A stretch of 64,000 bases of DNA from Euborellia annulipes (GCA_023213315.1 JAKCPI010024858.1:1-64000), one strand, 5' to 3'. Counted from the stretch's first letter, positions 51,498 through 62,599 are shown. Notes: generated from the letters alone by a model not told the origin. Numbers and translations are program-made.

Positions 51498-51690
51498 GGT
51501 ACAGTGAGGGACAATATTAATTCCCACCCATGCGTTTTCTACTTGTGATTATTAATCATTGTTAAAAAAAAAAAAATATACATGGGATTTTAATGAAAAC
51601 TTTCATGGTTCAAACCTAGAAAATTTCCAATAAAGGATTTTCATTTTCTTTTATAAAACAATGGGGAAATAATCACAAGTAGAAGACGCC
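51498..51690. mobile_element. Palindromic MITE, TACAGTGAGGGACAATATTA family
   Basis: Left end as at 27907; inverted GCGTTTTCTACTTGTGATTA / AATCACAAGTAGAAGACGC arms around an A/T-rich centre. Confidence 0.65.
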
Positions 51691-52042
51691 TAAAATTTCA
51701 AATTCGTAATCTTTTAACGTTTATTCATAGTTTACCTTAAAAGCCTCAATAATTTTTTAAATATTAAATTTTTTGTACAACTTTAGGTGTGAATGAAGAG
51801 AGATTGGGGATAATATTCAAGGAGAGGAGATTTTTGAATAAATTAAGAGTTAATTTTTCTATGGTCCTTTAAAGGTAGTTAGTTACTTTATTTAAAGAAT
51901 GTATTATAATATGAATGTATATATTGCAATATTAAATATAAAGCAAACTTTTGAATTTGCAATTCAGAACAAATCCAAATAAATATAAAATAAAATTTTT
52001 TTTCAGTTTATTAAAAAAAAAAAAAAAAAAAAAAAAACCTAA

Positions 52043-55000
52043 TTAAATATTCATTGCGTTTTTATCTCGGGATTCGGTCCAGGCTTTGGCGATGGTCCTC
52101 TTCAGGTCATCATCGCCTTCCTCGTACATTTTCTTCATCATATCCATGAGTCCTGCTGAGGGGTCATCGTTCTCATTCATTTTGGGTACCTTCGGCTCAT
52201 TTGCTTTCTTTTCAGAAGCGGTAATATGCGACCAGCGAATACCTTCAGTCTTTTTAGACATGTTAACGATAACATTGTCTATGAGAGAATAAAGAAAAAA
52301 TAATTATTACATAAGCAGCAGCAGCATATATGGACAGTGATGCTTTTGAATTTCCATTGTTTTTTTTTTTAATAATAAAAGTTTCAATTTTGTGTAGAAA
52401 ATTTTATAGGGACTAGATTTTACCCTGGCGCCTGTTGGAGGAGGGGGTAGTGAAGATTATTTGAAATATATTCGCAGTTCTAAAATTTCTTCTGTAGTTT
52501 TTTTTTTCAGGTATGTGTTGTTCGGCTGGATCTAGGGAATTGTCGGAAGATTTAATCAAATCACCAATTCATATCACCAATTCGTATCAGACAATTTTAT
52601 TGGTTAACGAGGATGCATTCTGTTCGTTTCGGCCGACAATAGGTCTTCATCAGAACCATATTTGTCTAAAATTTAAGACAGTTTTTTACTAAAGTTGTAT
52701 TTATGTGAGTTTCACGAGGATATGCCCCATAGTTCAAAATATTTCACTTGAAACCCACACCGCAATCCATAAATTTAACAGTTTTTTACATTTACAAATA
52801 CAATTATTTAGTTATCCGATTCTTATGCTTCATCAATGATGAACTTATGTATATCTTTATATATAAACAAGAATTTTTTTAAAATGTCAAAACAAAACGT
52901 TTCTAAGACTAATTATATTCGGAGTAATTTAATTTAATTTAATTGAAATCAAATCTCTCAACAGAGATTGTTAACTCCAATTACAGAGAGATCAGGAATA
53001 CAGAATACAATCAGTTGAGTATTTAGGAAATATCACCACGGTCCCTGTTATAAAGATAGATATATCCCTGGAGCAGGCAGTAACTTCGGGTAGTTAAAAA
53101 CAATAGGGTAGAACTACCTTGGCCGCTACATGACCGAATATTTCTGAAATATTCCGAAGAACATTTCAAACAATCTATGGTAATCAGTGGCACCAGAGTA
53201 TAACTTGTAACTATAAAATTGGTAATTCGTATCTGGAGAGATTTTCAGTTTTTTTTTTTTTTTTTTGTTTTTTAATATGTAATGAGACTGCTTTCAGCAA
53301 TCAGATTAAGGGTAGGGGACCCTCCCTTTAAAGGTGCAGCCCATTTTATTAATAAAATGAATATTCAGATGATTTTTTTTCAGTGAATAGAGAAAAAGTT
53401 TTTAAATAGCAAAATTTAATTTAGAAATGAGGCCTTGATCCCCCCCCCCCCCCATCAAAAATTAATTTCCTAATGTTACATTTGATTAAAGTAACATTTG
53501 GAATGTGATTTCCTCGACTTAAAAAATAACAATATTCATTGTTGACGCCCCCCCCCCCCCCCCTGTTTGTTTTTAAAAATAATAATTCATTTTATTATTA
53601 AAAAAACAATTGAAATTCAAAAGCTCAAAGCCATAGTCTTGATTTTAATTTATTTAATATAACGCATCTTTTCCATGATCAAATTACCTGATTTAACCCT
53701 CCAATTGCTTTTCTCAACGTTAATTTCTTCTAAAAGGTTTTTAATCAGTAATTGGTAGTTACGATTGTCTAGCCCTTTCACATTCAATTCCATTGACCTA
53801 TTAAGTAAAATTAATTAAATCAAGATTCGAATTCATTATTCATAATAAAAAAAATAGATACCTGTTAGTAAATGTGCAGTAAACATTTCCTGATTCTAAA
53901 GATCCCACATTTTTTAAGGATACAAATATGTTAACAAATTTATCAGATTGATCCCAAGCTAAAATAAAAAAAAATTTAATTAAAATTTTGTTAAAAAATG
54001 TTAATATTTTAATAACTTCTTACCATAATTATTGATTTTGGTATCATAACATTTAGGGACGCTGTTTGTAATCAGAGCTATAGCCGGGGAGGGTGAATTC
54101 GTTTTCGACGAGTTTTCTTCTTTTAATTTGAGATTAATAATTTCTGTTTCAACTTTTCTTATCTCAACAGAAAGGATATCCTTAACTCGGGGCCGTTGAG
54201 CAGTTTCTAGAAGTTGCTTCAATTCTTTGACATCTAGACCGAGCTGGAAAAATAAAATTATCATATTCAAAATCAATATTAAAGTGATGTGAATTCTTTT
54301 TAAGATTTCTGAAATCTCTTTTGTAAAAATTCTCCCTTTTAACCTTCCCTTAGTCGCATGTATCTGGTAGATTCATGGAGAATTTGTATTTCACGGCACT
54401 TTTAAGTTTAAATTCCTACAGACTCAGTGTCCTCCTCGTTCAAGAGACTCTTTTTGACAGTGCGTCAACTGGGTTTGTACAAGAAAGTACTTTTGAAATA
54501 ATAACGATTTGTATCTCACAGATATACGCGACCCTTCTGGTAAGTTTTGTAAAAAAAAAAAACACTTGAATTGACATAGCTCTTGTGTCGAGGAAGGATA
54601 GCCTATAAATGCAGGCAGCCAAGAAATAAAAACGCTCTCGATTCCCTTTGAATGTCCAGACGTTTCGGGCAAAATTTATTCGCCCATCCTCAGTGAACTA
54701 TTCTAGTGGGAGAGAGTTAAGTCTCCTTTGGTATACATAGTTGTTGTTAGGTCCTACTACGTATTCTATTTAATGTAACAATATGATGATAAATGAGTTT
54801 TTTGTTATTAAAACTTTTTGCTATAAAAAAAAACTCATTTATCATCATATTGTTACATTAAATAGAATACGTAGTAGGACCTAACAACAACTATGTATAC
54901 CAAAGGAGACTAACCTCTCCCACTAGAATAGTTCACTGAGGATGGGCGAATAAATTTTGCCCGAAACGTCTGGACATTCAAAGGGAATCGAGAGCGTTTT

Positions 55001-56273
55001 TATTTCTGGCTGCCTGCATTTATATCCTTCCTCAATATATTTCCAGCCATTAAACATTATTATAGCTCTTGTGTCTCCTGATAATGAAAATTTAAATAAA
55101 AGAGAAAGATGTAGAACGGGCTATTTACAATCAAAAAAATCTCGCCTCACAAAATATTCTTGCATAAAATGTAAAAAATATTTGTCAAGATTGTGTTGTT
55201 TAATAAATATTTATATAAAAGGTAAAATACACTCGGTTATGTGTTTCAAGGTTTTTTTATTATTATTAATTACAATTAACACTTAATATGTATTTCGACA
55301 TTACTGTCATCATCAGAAGTGGTTTTTAAAAATGATACATCTTGAAGTTATCCAAGGTAGATAACTTCACGATGCATTTTTAAAAAACCACTTCTGATGA
55401 TGACAGTAATGTCGAAATACGTATTAAGTGTTAATTGTAATTAATAATAATAAAAAAACCTTGAAACACATAACCGAGTGTATTTTACCTTTTATATATA
55501 CATAATGTTTCAACTTGAGCCTACGGTAGAAAGTTTAAATCTAATAATAAATATTTTCCTATAATTATAATATAATTTAAAATTCTAGTTTTATTCCTTG
55601 TTTAGAACATTAAAATTGTTCAATTAGAGCAAATTTAAAATGTTTTTTATTTTTGTAGTCCTTAAAAATAGCCTTGTATCTGTCAGATAGATATTCGCTA
55701 CATCTTAAGAACTTTTAGGTCAATTTGATGTTGGTGAGAAAGAAGAGACTAGAAAATCGGTTTAGATGCCAGAGGAGCTGAACTTTGCTTTGGATATCAA
55801 AATTTATAATAAAAAATCAGGGCCGGATTAAAGTGTGTAAGAAGGAAGAATATCTCAAAGATACATTGCCATAAAAAGTCTAATATTTTTGTTAGGGTAA
55901 ATAAACAAAACATGGAGGGCACACAAGCAATTCTTTGTGCAAAAAAACTACTCATCACTATTTTATAAAAGGAAATTGAGTGGAGATTTATTTAACTCAT
56001 CTCTCAAAGCCCTAATCAAATAAATTATTATTTCCTTATTAAGAAATAATCTTTAGTTTATAATTTAATCACTTCTAAACTAAATATAATAGTGAAACAT
56101 TTTTATTATTTCAATCATGTAATTTATTAACATTTCTTATCATTCTTATTAAATGAGAATAAGTTTTAACAAAAATGATTAAACTTTAATATTATTTATT
56201 TAAATTCAATTGTTGGATAGAAATAATTAAGATAAACAACTTTGCTTACCTCTTGAATTTTTGTGGCGGTCAT
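52043..56273 (-). CDS. CACYBP: Calcyclin-binding protein / Siah-1-interacting protein, five exons
   Basis: Adaptor linking Siah-1 and Skp1 in a ubiquitin-ligase complex that promotes beta-catenin turnover; it also binds S100 proteins (family knowledge). Exons: 56250-56273 (MTATKIQE), 54024-54243, 53862-53958, 53688-53797, 52043-52278; all GT-AG with consistent phase. The product is 228 residues, the same as the human protein. An N-terminal helical hairpin carries VKELKQLLETAQRPRVKDIL. The CS domain (about 78-172) includes WDQSDKFVNIFVSL, VYCTFTNRSMELNVKGL and NYQLLIKNLLEEIN. The C-terminal SGS region contains KTEGIRWSHITASEKK and GLMDMMKKMYEEGDDDLKR. Intron 1 (54244-56249) hosts two hammerhead fold-back elements. 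The gene is head-to-head with CutA. Confidence 0.96.
52625..52657 (-). ncRNA. Degenerate hammerhead-like motif
   Basis: Minus strand CTGATGA, A, GACC ... GGCC (one mismatch), GAAA, then CGAA instead of CGTC: the core is recognisable but the cleavage-site side is changed. Confidence 0.35.
54659..54693 (-). ncRNA. Minimal hammerhead-ribozyme motif
   Basis: CTGAGGA, T, stem II GGGC/GCCC, GAAA, CGTC on the minus strand; stem I GTTCA with TGGAC. Confidence 0.65.
54936..54970 (+). ncRNA. Minimal hammerhead-ribozyme motif, partner of 54659-54693
   Basis: CTGAGGA (54936-54942), T, GGGC/GCCC stem II, GAAA (54963-54966), CGTC. Stem I GTTCA/TGGAC with one G-T wobble. Confidence 0.65.
55285..55316 (-). 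ncRNA. Minimal hammerhead-like motif
   Basis: Minus-strand CTGATGA, T, GACA/TGTC stem II with GTAA loop, GAAA, then TACATATT. One mismatch breaks the palindromic stem III seen in its partner. Confidence 0.6.
55394..55425 (+). ncRNA. Hammerhead motif with 4-bp palindromic stem III
   Basis: CTGATGA (55394-55400), T, stem II GACA/TGTC closed by a GTAA tetraloop, GAAA, then a self-complementary ATACGTAT and cleavage base T. Stem I CACTT/AAGTG. The loopless palindromic stem III can only form between two molecules or by strong distortion, so it fits a dimer-acting ribozyme. Confidence 0.7.
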
Positions 56274-56572
56274 TCTATGATTTTTGTTATAATTTTAAAT
56301 AAATTTCAGAGTATTCAATTTTTATAGAAAATTTAAAGTGAGAATTGAATAAAAATGAATTTCTTTGTTAAAAAAGCAATTTTCAATTTTGAAAGGGTTT
56401 TTGACTTTTCTAGAATTTTTCTCTTTCTGTTCGGTGTTCAAGCTTCAAGGCCACAGAAGATAGCAATGATCAAGCGATTTTAAGTTTGAAGCAGAAATGC
56501 CAACATTAGAAAGGAAACATCTAGAAATTTCTAGAATTGAAATCAGGGAATGTTAATATCCCTGATGTTAAT

Positions 56573-59355
56573 TAGACATGGGTCATTACTCGATTTTGCT
56601 GTACCAGGTACCAGCTGTTACAGGTACTTGTTCTGACCCGATATTTTTACCTGATACTTTTGTACCCGAAACAAATTTCACCCAGCAACGCTAACTTTAC
56701 ATTAATTCAAGTCAATAACAACGTGTCTAACATTTTTTCAAATGTTTTCTACCCTATTTATTCTTGTGTTGAGAACAAACTCATAATTATTCATTACTAA
56801 AGAGTTTTCCAAACTGAGTGAACTGACATGTCTCCAAATTTAAAATGTCAATTTATATACTGCATTAGAAAAATAATTAACAAATTTCTGTGCCGGCGAA
56901 CGAAATTTAATTTAATTCTATTCATTATGTATTTCAATTCACAGTTACATATATTTTTATTTTTTTAATTAATGTTTTTATATATAAAAAAAAAAAAAAA
57001 AAGTTTCAAAGTAAAAATCAGATAACTTATTTATTAAAAAAAAATATATTTTTTTCATTTCTGCTCTCTTTCTTAAAGTGAAGAAAGAAATAATGTATAA
57101 GTAATAATTAGATTTGTATTTAATTATTATAGGGCCTAGTGAGAAAAGTAGAGTAAAAAATGTAAAAATGATTCGGAATGACGTTCGAAAAGGCGCCAGA
57201 GCTAGCGAAATTGCCCTGTCAGGAGAGAAGAGACGGGGCGGGGCGTCGCGAGTTGAGGGTCGCAAGAGAGAAGGAATGAGAGAACAGCAGGGGGGGGACA
57301 AGTCTATGGAAGAATTTGGAGTGCTTTTAGAGATATGGTTACTATGTTCAGAATGATCAAATGAGCTTTACGCCCCCGCTAGATGTGGTTAGTGTCGCCT
57401 GCTTTGGTCGCCGGAGCATGCGCACTAGGCACCAAGCCTCAAATAACTGACAAATAACAACACCCATATCCGCCATTTGTAAAAAAGTGTCAAAAACGTG
57501 AAAAGTGCTCCCTGACCAGAAGTAACCTCGATCGAAATTCTTCAAAAATCCAAAATCAGGTTGGTTTTTTATTTCATTCCTAATAATATTAAACAATATA
57601 TATTTTTTTTAAATATATTTTTAATATATTGTAATTTTTTATAATTTAATTTAATGAAATAGAAATTTTTCCTTTGATTCACTGTTTTGGCATTTATAAA
57701 AATATTAATTTGTTTTTTGCAGCATTATCCTGAAGTAAAGATGCCGCGCTGCAAAAATGGGCTTCCAGGATCAGAGAATTGAGAAAATAAATAAAATAGC
57801 ATGGCTATTTTTACTGTAATAGCTGCCCAATTTCCCTTGACATGGAAAAGTCTTTGTAAAGTTCATAATTATGCTCATTTACAAATGCTTTCACTTAATT
57901 TTAAATCTGAATTATATCCCAATACTGGTTGATATGACATCATGCCTTATTTTTTTCAAATTCTTTTTCATAACTATAGACTATATATACTGTATATATA
58001 TATATATATATATTGGTCCAAATTTTGACTTTTTTGTCGACTCTAGTCCTAAATCGGTTACAAATATATAAAAAAAATATTTTGTCTTTTGTTAAATTAT
58101 CATGTGTTTTTTTATATGTTAACATATATTTATATTTTTTGAATTGAATTTGTTCAGCACAAAAATAATGTTTACTTTCTTCATCATAAATTTAAATTTA
58201 ATAAATATGTATATTTGCTTGAAACTCTATGCATTTTATTGGAAGTTGACTGGAAAAACTATTTTGTAATTATTATTATGTTTTTATTATTTGTTAACAA
58301 ATATATTGTAAGCTTATATGTTTTAATTATAAATATATATGTTAACTTGGAACTTTTATGTTTTTTATTTATGCTGGAAAAAACCATTATACTTTTTATT
58401 TATCCTGGAGAAAAACCATTCAATAAAAATTTAATTCATTTGGGCGAGAACCATTAAGATTACCTTGGGTGAGAAACGATTAGAGAAATGGCTTTATTTA
58501 TTCGGGAGAAAACCCATATTTCCTGGCGAAAAACCTTTTAGTTTTATATTTAAATTTGGCGCCAAAATATTAGTAATATTACACCCCCAAAAGGGGTCGC
58601 TGTATCGGCCTTTTTAAACACTCCATTTTTTTACTACGTGATGTCCCTTCCCGTTTATTCCCTGGAGAACAGGATATACGAAAACTGTATCGGGTAAAGA
58701 AAAGACGCTCTAAAGTGAAAAGAAAGTATTTGATCAATGCGCAAGCGCGAGCGAGATATCAGGTTCGAGGGAGAAACGAATACCGAGCAAATAACATATA
58801 CTTTTTTTATCTGTTATTTGAGTATCAACAACTCGGGCATACTCGACTGGACCTGAACAGGACGCGTATTCCTTTCTCACTCGTATCTGATATCTCGCGC
58901 ATGCGCATTGATCAAATACTTGCTTTTCACTTTAGAGCGTCTTTACCCGATACAGTTTTCGTATTCCTGTTCTCTCATTCCTTCTCTCTTGCGACCCTCA
59001 ACTCGCGAGCCGCGCCCGTCTCTTCTCTCCTGACAGGGCAATTTCGCTAGCTCTGGCGCGCTTTTCGAACGTCATTCCGAATCATTTTTACATTTTTTAC
59101 TCTACTTTTCTCACTAGGCCCTATAATAATTAAATACAAATCTAATTATTACTTATACATTATTTCTCTTTTCTTCACTTTAAGAAAGAGAGCAGAAATG
59201 AAAAAAAATATATTTTTTTTTTAATAAATAAGTTATCTGATTTTTACTTTGGTATTTAAATACCTGATATTTTTTGCTCGTACCCATTATGTGTACCTGT
59301 TACTTTTTCCTACCTGATACAAAATATCAGATTGATACAGTATCACCCATGTCTA
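56573..59355. mobile_element. hAT-type palindromic element, 8-bp TSD, with a second insertion inside
   Basis: Flanked by perfect 8-bp duplications ATGTTAAT (56565-56572, 59356-59363). The ends are TAGACATGGGTCATTACTC and the imperfect complement (TATCACCCATGTCTA). Long inverted arms (about 57000-57287 with 58673-58790, against 58860-59220) make it a palindrome once the inner insertion 57288-58664 is removed. No transposase was recognised. Confidence 0.75.
57288..58664. mobile_element. 1377-bp insertion with 8-bp TSD and exon-like content
   Basis: It interrupts the left arm of the palindromic hAT element and is bounded by GAGAACAG duplications (57280-57287, 58665-58672). The ends start CAGGG and finish CCCTG, with GGGACA shared nearby. 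Inside are a GC-richer stretch (57360-57545) with a CCGCCATTTG motif and GCATGCGC, a possible spliced unit (donor after AAAATCAG at 57559; acceptor TTTTGCAG at 57721 before a short MPRCKNGLPGSEN frame), and degraded CTGGAGAAAAACC motifs at 58370-58540. No transposase was recognised. Confidence 0.55.
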
Positions 59356-59372
59356 ATGTTAATATCACAGAT

Positions 59373-59545
59373 CATACAAAAATTCGATGTCGAGATTCTG
59401 ATGGATATACACGTTTTGAGGTCCCCTGAATCCAAAAAAGTGGTTTTCGGGACATGGTCTGTCTGTGAACAAAATAACTCAAGAACGAAAAAGGCTAGGA
59501 TGTTGAAATTTTATATTTAAGTTAGGCACCCCCATGGGACGTGAC
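59373..59545. repeat. Dispersed repeat, copy of 48498-48690
   Basis: As 48498-48690; lies directly beside the right TSD of the 56573-59355 element. Confidence 0.7.
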
Positions 59546-59629
59546 AATACTTATAAATTTTACATCTTGAATTCAATTCTATGATTCAATTTTACCCTAC
59601 TGTCGGAAACTAAAAACATGTCAACACAA

Positions 59630-59723
59630 AAAATCTGGTGTGAAAGCACAGAACATAACTTTCGATTACCGAAGGTAAGAGAAAGTTGTGTGCTGTGCGA
59701 CCAGTTACACCAGATTTTTTTTA
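59630..59723. mobile_element. Small MITE with ATCTGGTGTGA ends
   Basis: About 90 bp, ATCTGGTGTGAAAGCACAGA ... CAGTTACACCAGAT; on the CutA side of the CacyBP-CutA spacer. Confidence 0.65.
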
Positions 59724-60119
59724 TTTTAAATGAGGAAAGAGGCACTACAAGTTCTTCTGGTAAAAAAAAAATTAAAATTCTCTATTTCAAAGGCCACATG
59801 ACATTTTAAATCAAACCTCAGGAATATTAAATATAAATAAACTTATTTTATTTTAAATACTTTATTAGACTCTAACAATTAACAATTGCAAAAGAGGGAA
59901 AGTTTTGGCGCCAATTTCTACCCTGTTTGACATTTGCTCAGCAAACATAATTTCCTCTTTATTTTGATGTGATAAATTAAATTTTTTTCTGAGAAAGTTG
60001 ATTTAATTTAAATTTCCATTCCAATGAGAAAGCTATCAATTTAGTTTTTTTTCGTTGTCGGCTGCAAATTGCCGCTTGGCTGCTGTCGGTGTCTGCCAAG
60101 TGCCAATCACAACAAAAGT

Positions 60120-62599
60120 ATGTCTCTTTTTCCAATCTCTCTTTTTAATAAACCGGTAAGGTTTTGAGCATTTTTATCTTATTTTTCTATATTAATATCT
60201 CATAAATGGGATATATTTTTAAATGGATTTTGGTTTGTTTCTTTATATCACATTAATTTTTATTTTTAAATACTTAAAAATCCTAAAAAGGAAAGAAGAA
60301 AAAAATGCCAAACCCTTCTATTTTAGTCATTAATTTCTAAAAATCAATTTATATAACTATCCGTATTAGGATCAATTTATACAACTACAAAAATTCAAAT
60401 AAAATTTTTATTTATAAGATTAAAATGTCAAAGATAAAGGTACATGAATATTAATGAAATTTCTATTTCTTTAACACTCAGGCCAGTTTGGGAATCCTGC
60501 CTCTGCTCTCGTTTCTTTGGCTGAATCCTCTTCGTCTGATGGCAACTTCGACTTCGAATTACAACCCAGGCACTCACTCAGTCGCCTATGTCACCGCTCC
60601 AAGTGAAGATGTTGCTAAAAAACTTGCTCAGTAAGCTCAAATTAGATTTCAGAATTGTTATTCTCTTAATTATATATTTTGGCTAATTGTAAAACTTAAA
60701 TTTCCTCTTTTGGCTAAATTTAATTTAATATTTAGCTGTACTAAACGTTAATTAATGTGAATCAAGTCAAATATTAATCGGCTTCTCTCCCCCTTTGACT
60801 CCACTTTAAGCAAAGTTTTTCTCATCCAAATCCCACTTTGCCTTAACACAAAATTCAGGTGATTGCGAGAACTTGTTAGCATAAACCTTTTTGAGAGGGA
60901 AAAGCCGCTTTGGGCAACTTAGTTTTAGAACTTTGATATTTTTGTTAACAAAAAAATATTTTTCTTATTTTCAGTGGAATAGTCAAAAACAAATTGGCAG
61001 CTTGTGTTAATATCATTCCCAAAATTACGTCTGTGTAAGTAATTTTTCATATATTAAATTTAAAAGAAAAACTTTCTTATATCTCTATCTATAATTATTT
61101 TAGTTATGAATGGAAATCACAAATAAATGAAGATTCAGAAGTTTTAATGGTAAGGACAATATTTGAATCAAATTAAAATATTTACTGCTTGATGTAATGG
61201 ATAGCACACCGATGCCGCGGAAAAGCTGGAGATCCTGGGTTCGATTCCCGGAGCGCTTGGCGCACCAACAAGAAGTATACTCACAATCATGTTAAATAAA
61301 ATATTTTTTTTCTTATTCAATTTTTATAGATGATCAAAACAAGGACAGAAATTGTGGATGATTTAACTGACTATGTTAAGTAAGTCTTAAACTGGTACAC
61401 ACGTAACTGCAAACTTGACAAGCATGCATGACAATATTTTGTACAAGCGTGCACAAATTCCCTTTGGCACTGACACCTCACGGAATAAGCTTGCTTGTAC
61501 AAGCATATTATATATATAAAATATAAAAATATATATATATATATACTATTTGGTATCCAAATAGCTTAAATAAAATCATCGGACTGCCTGGGGTCCGAAC
61601 CCGCGACTTTTGGTATACGAGGTTAGCACGCTACCCCTACACCAGGCCCGAGGGCAAAGAAAATTATTATTGCTACGTATTCCAATCCAGTGCCTGCTTG
61701 AGGATTTGCTTACATATAATACATAAATGCAAAGAATACATTAATTTTTCTCTATACATTTCTTATGGGAGAAATCGTAACTTTAGGAATTAATAACTCA
61801 AAAATTTATAGGAATTTCGGGTCCCGAGTATTTTTCTTGAACTCTCCAAAATCCCAACGGGAAGTTGGTCAAACAAAGCGTGACAGACTGACAGACGGAC
61901 ACTCTGCTATTATCTATATTTATTTATTTTTTATTTTTTTTATCCTTTATTTTTCTATATTCTTTATTTATTTTCTATATTCTATATTTATTACTTAATA
62001 AGATATTGTATGCTGCTTCGTTCTTCGACTTATTATGATTCTCAGATGACTTAATTCGCCAAATGCAAGGGCGATTTTGATATTCGCAAATAAAATCTTC
62101 CAATAATTCACTGTGCGCCTTCTTCAGGTCGCAACAGTAAATTCAGGACTGTCGTTTGCTTGTACAAGCCCCATCTATACAGGTGCGTTTCGCTTGCACT
62201 AACACGCTTGTGCAAGCATGCATGATTAAAATTCAATTCAGCAATAAGCGGCTTGCACAATTAAAATGCTTGCGCAAAATTTTCTTACAGAAGCTTGTAC
62301 AAAAATTTTGTTCATGCATGCTTGTCAAGTTCGCAGTTAGTTAAGTGTGTAGCCCGCTTTACACTTTATAATTTTGTATTAGATAGTTGATTATTAATAA
62401 TTTGCTAATTTTTTAAGGGCTAATCACCCCTACGAAGTATGCGAAGTAATTTCTTTGCCGGTGAGTATTTAAATGGCTATAAAAGTTTATTTTTTACTAA
62501 AAATAATCCAAAATTGCATTATTTATTTAGATTGAAAACGGCAATCCAGCTTATCTGTCCTGGGTCAGCGAAGTGGTTCCAAAGAAAAGCGACTCATGA
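60120..62599 (+). CDS. CUTA: CutA divalent-cation-tolerance-like protein, seven exons
   Basis: Small trimeric alpha/beta protein of the CutA1 family. Bacterial members are linked to copper tolerance; the mammalian one is associated with acetylcholinesterase anchoring and processing. Exons: 60120-60155, 60482-60630, 60975-61034, 61104-61149, 61330-61379, 62418-62460, 62531-62599. All are GT-AG with consistent phase; 150 residues. The N-terminus is hydrophobic (ASLGILPLLSFLWLN), like the optional signal/anchor of animal CutA, with an internal MATS start that would give a cytosolic form. The core follows: HSVAYVTAPSEDVAKKLA, GIVKNKLAACVNIIPKITSV, YEWKSQINEDSEVLM, MIKTRTEIVDDLTDYVK, ANHPYEVCEVISLP, IENGNPAYLSWVSEVVP. 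ATG 60120 is used because exon 1 splices in phase to the hydrophobic exon. Intron 4 contains a tRNA-like SINE; intron 5 contains a SINE head and a longer repeat. Confidence 0.96.
61188..61280 (+). mobile_element. tRNA-like SINE head (family B relative) in CutA intron 4
   Basis: GATGTAATGGATAGCACACC, then AGATCCTGGGTTCGATTCCC: A and B box regions of a tRNA-derived SINE. The arms do not fold as a complete tRNA. Confidence 0.55.
61545..61658 (-). mobile_element. SINE family A, head only
   Basis: Minus-strand tRNA-like head with GGGTCCGAACCCGCGAC and GCTACCCCTACACCAGGCCC; the central domain and tail are missing. CutA intron 5. Confidence 0.7.
61670..61910. repeat. Inverted copy of the 42110-42545 repeat
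   Basis: Shares CAACGGGAAGTTG, GACAGACTGACAGACGGACA and CATTTCTTATGGGAGAAAT with the complement of the copy in AGPAT intron 2. Confidence 0.5.

Larger units (their letters stand above)
49321..52042. other. AT-rich spacer with two MITEs
   Basis: Apart from 50495-50560, 50920-51040 and 51498-51690, no repeat or gene was recognised. A short open frame at 49493-49650 is discussed under rejected items. Confidence 0.5.
54590..55061. mobile_element. Fold-back element with paired hammerheads, 14-bp TSD, in CacyBP intron 1
   Basis: Perfect 14-bp duplications ATAGCTCTTGTGTC at 54576-54589 and 55062-55075. Inverted arms of about 200 bp (54590-54780 and 54830-55035) each carry a hammerhead motif; a non-palindromic tail with TTCCAGCCATTAAA precedes the right duplication. 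One arm differs by a few substitutions. Confidence 0.8.
55213..55497. mobile_element. Second fold-back hammerhead element in CacyBP intron 1
   Basis: Inverted arms of about 130 bp (ATAAAAGGTAAAATACACTC ... and its complement) around a short centre; each arm has a hammerhead motif. Target duplication not evident. Confidence 0.65.
56274..60119. promoter_or_regulatory. CacyBP-CutA divergent spacer, split by a transposon nest
   Basis: This is the space between the two start codons of a head-to-head pair. Removing the TSD-bounded element 56573-59355 and one TSD copy leaves about 1.06 kb (56274-56572 plus 59364-60119), the presumed ancestral shared promoter region. A repeat (59373-59545) and a small MITE (59630-59723) occupy part of the CutA side. 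No promoter motif could be assigned. Confidence 0.45.

Noticed and set aside
57357..57596. 79-codon minus-strand frame containing ATGGCGGATATGG
   Set aside because: Lies in the GC-richer block of a transposon-like insertion; no homologue recognised. The ATGGCGG is the complement of the CCGCCAT motif noted on the other strand.
61188..61280. Possible genuine tRNA gene
   Set aside because: A and B box-like regions are present, but the acceptor stem does not close and relatives occur as SINEs elsewhere in the window.
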